Shown here piece by piece: positions 61,740 to 64,000 of a DNA stretch of 64,000 bases; position 1 is the stretch's first letter, and the number at the start of each line of letters is the position of its first letter. Source of the stretch: Cucumis sativus (Eukaryota > Streptophyta > Magnoliopsida > Cucurbitales > Cucurbitaceae); NCBI RefSeq assembly GCF_000004075.3, contig NC_026655.2:11452723-11516722 (forward strand), given 5' to 3'. Both the position numbers and the translations under genes were made by a program. The notes beneath the pieces are model-generated. The model searched no databases and was not told the DNA's origin. It was given only the letters and a program-made list of their open reading frames with translations.

Positions 61740-64000
61740 AGTTGGCAAATGGAATTGCACCCTAATGGCTCTTTTTAATTCAAGGACATTTATGTCCTTA
61801 CCTTTACGCTTGGGTGCCCGGATCTTCCGGGGACATTATTGTCAATTTCGGATGACGACAGTTTTAACTTTTATATTTCTCATTTGCCCCCTCAATAATT
61901 ACTCAATTACATTTCACACCACCCACACACACACACACATATATATAATTTCAAGTCCAATTTTATTTCAATATTTTCATACCATTTCTTTTCTTCCCAA
62001 TATCAATCTATACTCTAATCGAATTGTATCAATTTTAGATTAAAATTTTTCTCTTTTTATACCCATACTCGATTAATCTCAGAAAACAACCTACAACATT
62101 GGAAATTGATCAAGCATCGTAAATTAAACTAATGCTCTTGAAACTTTTCATATTAAAAAATTATGCTTACTATTTATCACTTTATCGATTTTTTTATTTT
62201 TTTAGAAAAGTTCTTTAGGTTTATTTATATGTATTTTCAATATTTGGGATTGGAGTTTAATCACATTAGCAAGTTTATGATAGCTAAACCATGTTCATAT
62301 TTACCATGGTATATGAGAATTGGTTGGGTACTAATAATTATTTACCATTTTGTAAATAATAATTAAAAAAATCATTCCTACTCTAATTGTTCAGCAGATA
62401 AGGGAGAATTCAAACAACCAGTTTCTTAATCATTAAGTTAAATTGTATTTATTTGTAGCACATTAAGAAAATGTTATTATAAATGAAAAAAGGAGAATAA
62501 ATTATGCATTGTAAATATAAAAAACACACACCATTGTGAGACTAAATTATAGAAAATCTAAAGTCTAAAGTCTCGATTCTAAGTTGTATGGTGGTATGTG
62601 TATCGTCGTGGAAATCAAAAGTGTGGTTGAAATGTATTACTCTTGAGGATGATTTTTTTCCAAAAGTGTGCTCATTCTTGTAACTTAGCTACACATTCGC
62701 TTACTAGAGTGTCTTTGTCATTTCTCCTTTTTTCTAGGCAACGTCGTTTCTTCCTCCTCTTTGTAATATTTTGGTTTTTGTTTTTAGATCCTAACATTCT
62801 TTCTTGATTCTCCTCTGCCATTGGTTGTGGTTAGTTGATCTTTTCCTAACTAAGCTCTCTTTTAAGAAATTGTGTGGTGAAAGGTGTTTGTTTGGGTTAG
62901 GAGGTTCGGTTGCTTTGAGTGTTGTTTTCGTTTTGACCTTAGACTGGAACATCTTCTTTCCTTTTAGCAATACATTATCTTTAAAAAGAATTATATAGAA
63001 ATCTCTTTTTAACTTTGAGATTTATTATTGATCTACAATTTTTCTAAAAAAATTGGTTCAAGAATGTCTTTACCGCTACCTTAATAGACAAAAGACAATA
63101 AGAAAATATCGAAGTTTAATGGACATATATATATCACTTGTAACAGTGACATATAAATAAAATGAATATTAAACTCAAGCCCAACAAAACTAAAGTTTAT
63201 AAAAATAAGAAAATTAACGAATCTAGATCAATTAAAATAGTTGATGGTCCAAATTATTCTTTAAAATAAAAATATGTGATTATCATGATATTGTTATTTA
63301 ATACTAAATACTTGGATGATTACTGTTGGATACTAATTAGTTTGAAAATGTGTGATTACCATTTAATTGTTATAAAAGTTGTGAATATAATTAAAACCTA
63401 TTAATTAGTCAACTTAAGTAAAAATTTAAAAAATAGAATTAGTTCTTAATGAAAAAGTTGCATATCCCAACATAAACATTATCTTTCTCATGCATTTAGA
63501 TTTTTACTGTTTAATATTAATATTCATGAAATAAAGTAAGGAGATTGATATAAAATATTAAGTAAAAAGTAAAACTATACTTATAAATTTTTGGAAATTG
63601 TATCTCTTAAAATTATTAAAATTAATTAGTTGTTCAATTTCGATCATCCATTAAGATTTCGTTTTAAAACTAGGAAAGCATAATCTTTAATTGTAATGAT
63701 AAAACAAGGATTGATATTACATTATTAAAAATAAATGTTGGAAACAGAAGGGGATAGTAAAGAATTTTCATTAATATGAGCCATTTTTCCAAAATAATAA
63801 TAATAATAATTTTAAAATTTTAAATCCTTTTTGGCAATTTTTCATTTACTACTTATAACGATTTTATCAAACTATATAATTTAAAATTAAATTCTAACTT
63901 TATAAACTCAATACAATATTTAAAAATGATAAAAATCATCTTTTGAGTTATGTATATTCGGATATGGGGCTAAGAATACTAAAACGCTAATTTCAAATTA
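61740..64000. other. Intergenic right end of the window
   Basis: Begins with the TOM2A promoter region, with (CA)n and (TA)n at 61921-61948. A less AT-rich patch at about 62690-62960 has a skewed frame (LWLVDLFLTK, KKLCGERCLFGLGG) that looks like repeat-derived sequence. I cannot assign it. From 63000 the sequence is strongly A/T-rich with (AAT)n at about 63796-63809. No gene is supported. Confidence 0.4.

Overview
This is a 64 kb window of AT-rich nuclear DNA from a flowering plant. The genes have many short exons with GT-AG introns, and between them lie LINE, copia and MITE relics. The proteins are clearly eudicot. I suspect a cucurbit, from the style of the LINE and of the proteins, but that is an inference only. 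There is a 500-base assembly gap at 21008-21507.

Layout. Position 429-517 (minus) holds the first exon of an N-carbamoylputrescine amidase gene that leaves the window on the left. After about 4.9 kb of non-genic DNA with one MITE, 5423-18323 (plus) is an ELM1-type mitochondrial fission gene in ten exons. Its introns 3 and 5 are packed with broken LINEs. A copia relic and the gap follow. Next come NPF7.3/NRT1.5 (22386-26584, plus), plastid pyruvate kinase of the PKP3 type (27336-35081, minus, 12 exons), a small six-cysteine ECA1/prolamin-like secreted-protein gene with an in-frame stop (39507-39878, plus), plastid-type PRPP synthetase (40861-44802, minus, 8 exons), TOM2B (50577-52614, minus), a class III peroxidase resembling Arabidopsis PER20 (53509-55354, minus) and TOM2A (56341-61167, minus). 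The rest of the window shows no gene that I can support.

How the genes relate. This is a eukaryotic gene neighbourhood, not an operon. NPF7.3, PKP3, PRS2, TOM2A and TOM2B also lie close together in Arabidopsis (about At1g32370-At1g32450, from memory), and PER20 and PRS1 are neighbours on Arabidopsis chromosome 2. The right two thirds of the window is therefore an old conserved block. TOM2A and TOM2B are host membrane and accessory proteins that tobamoviruses need for efficient multiplication; they are plant genes, not viral ones. PRPP synthetase and pyruvate kinase are plastid housekeeping enzymes.

Most striking observation. Five of the eight protein genes that I could assemble carry indels that break the reading frame or a splice site in otherwise well-conserved exons. 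Nearly every one is best explained by loss of a G or C from a short G/C run; none falls in the abundant A/T runs. That pattern looks more like a systematic consensus error in the assembly than six decaying genes. TOM2A, TOM2B and the amidase exon are clean. I found no convincing new biological system. The best leads are this error signature, the foldback MITE inside TOM2A intron 1, paired ACGT palindromes in the NPF7.3 intron, and the six-cysteine gene with a stop.
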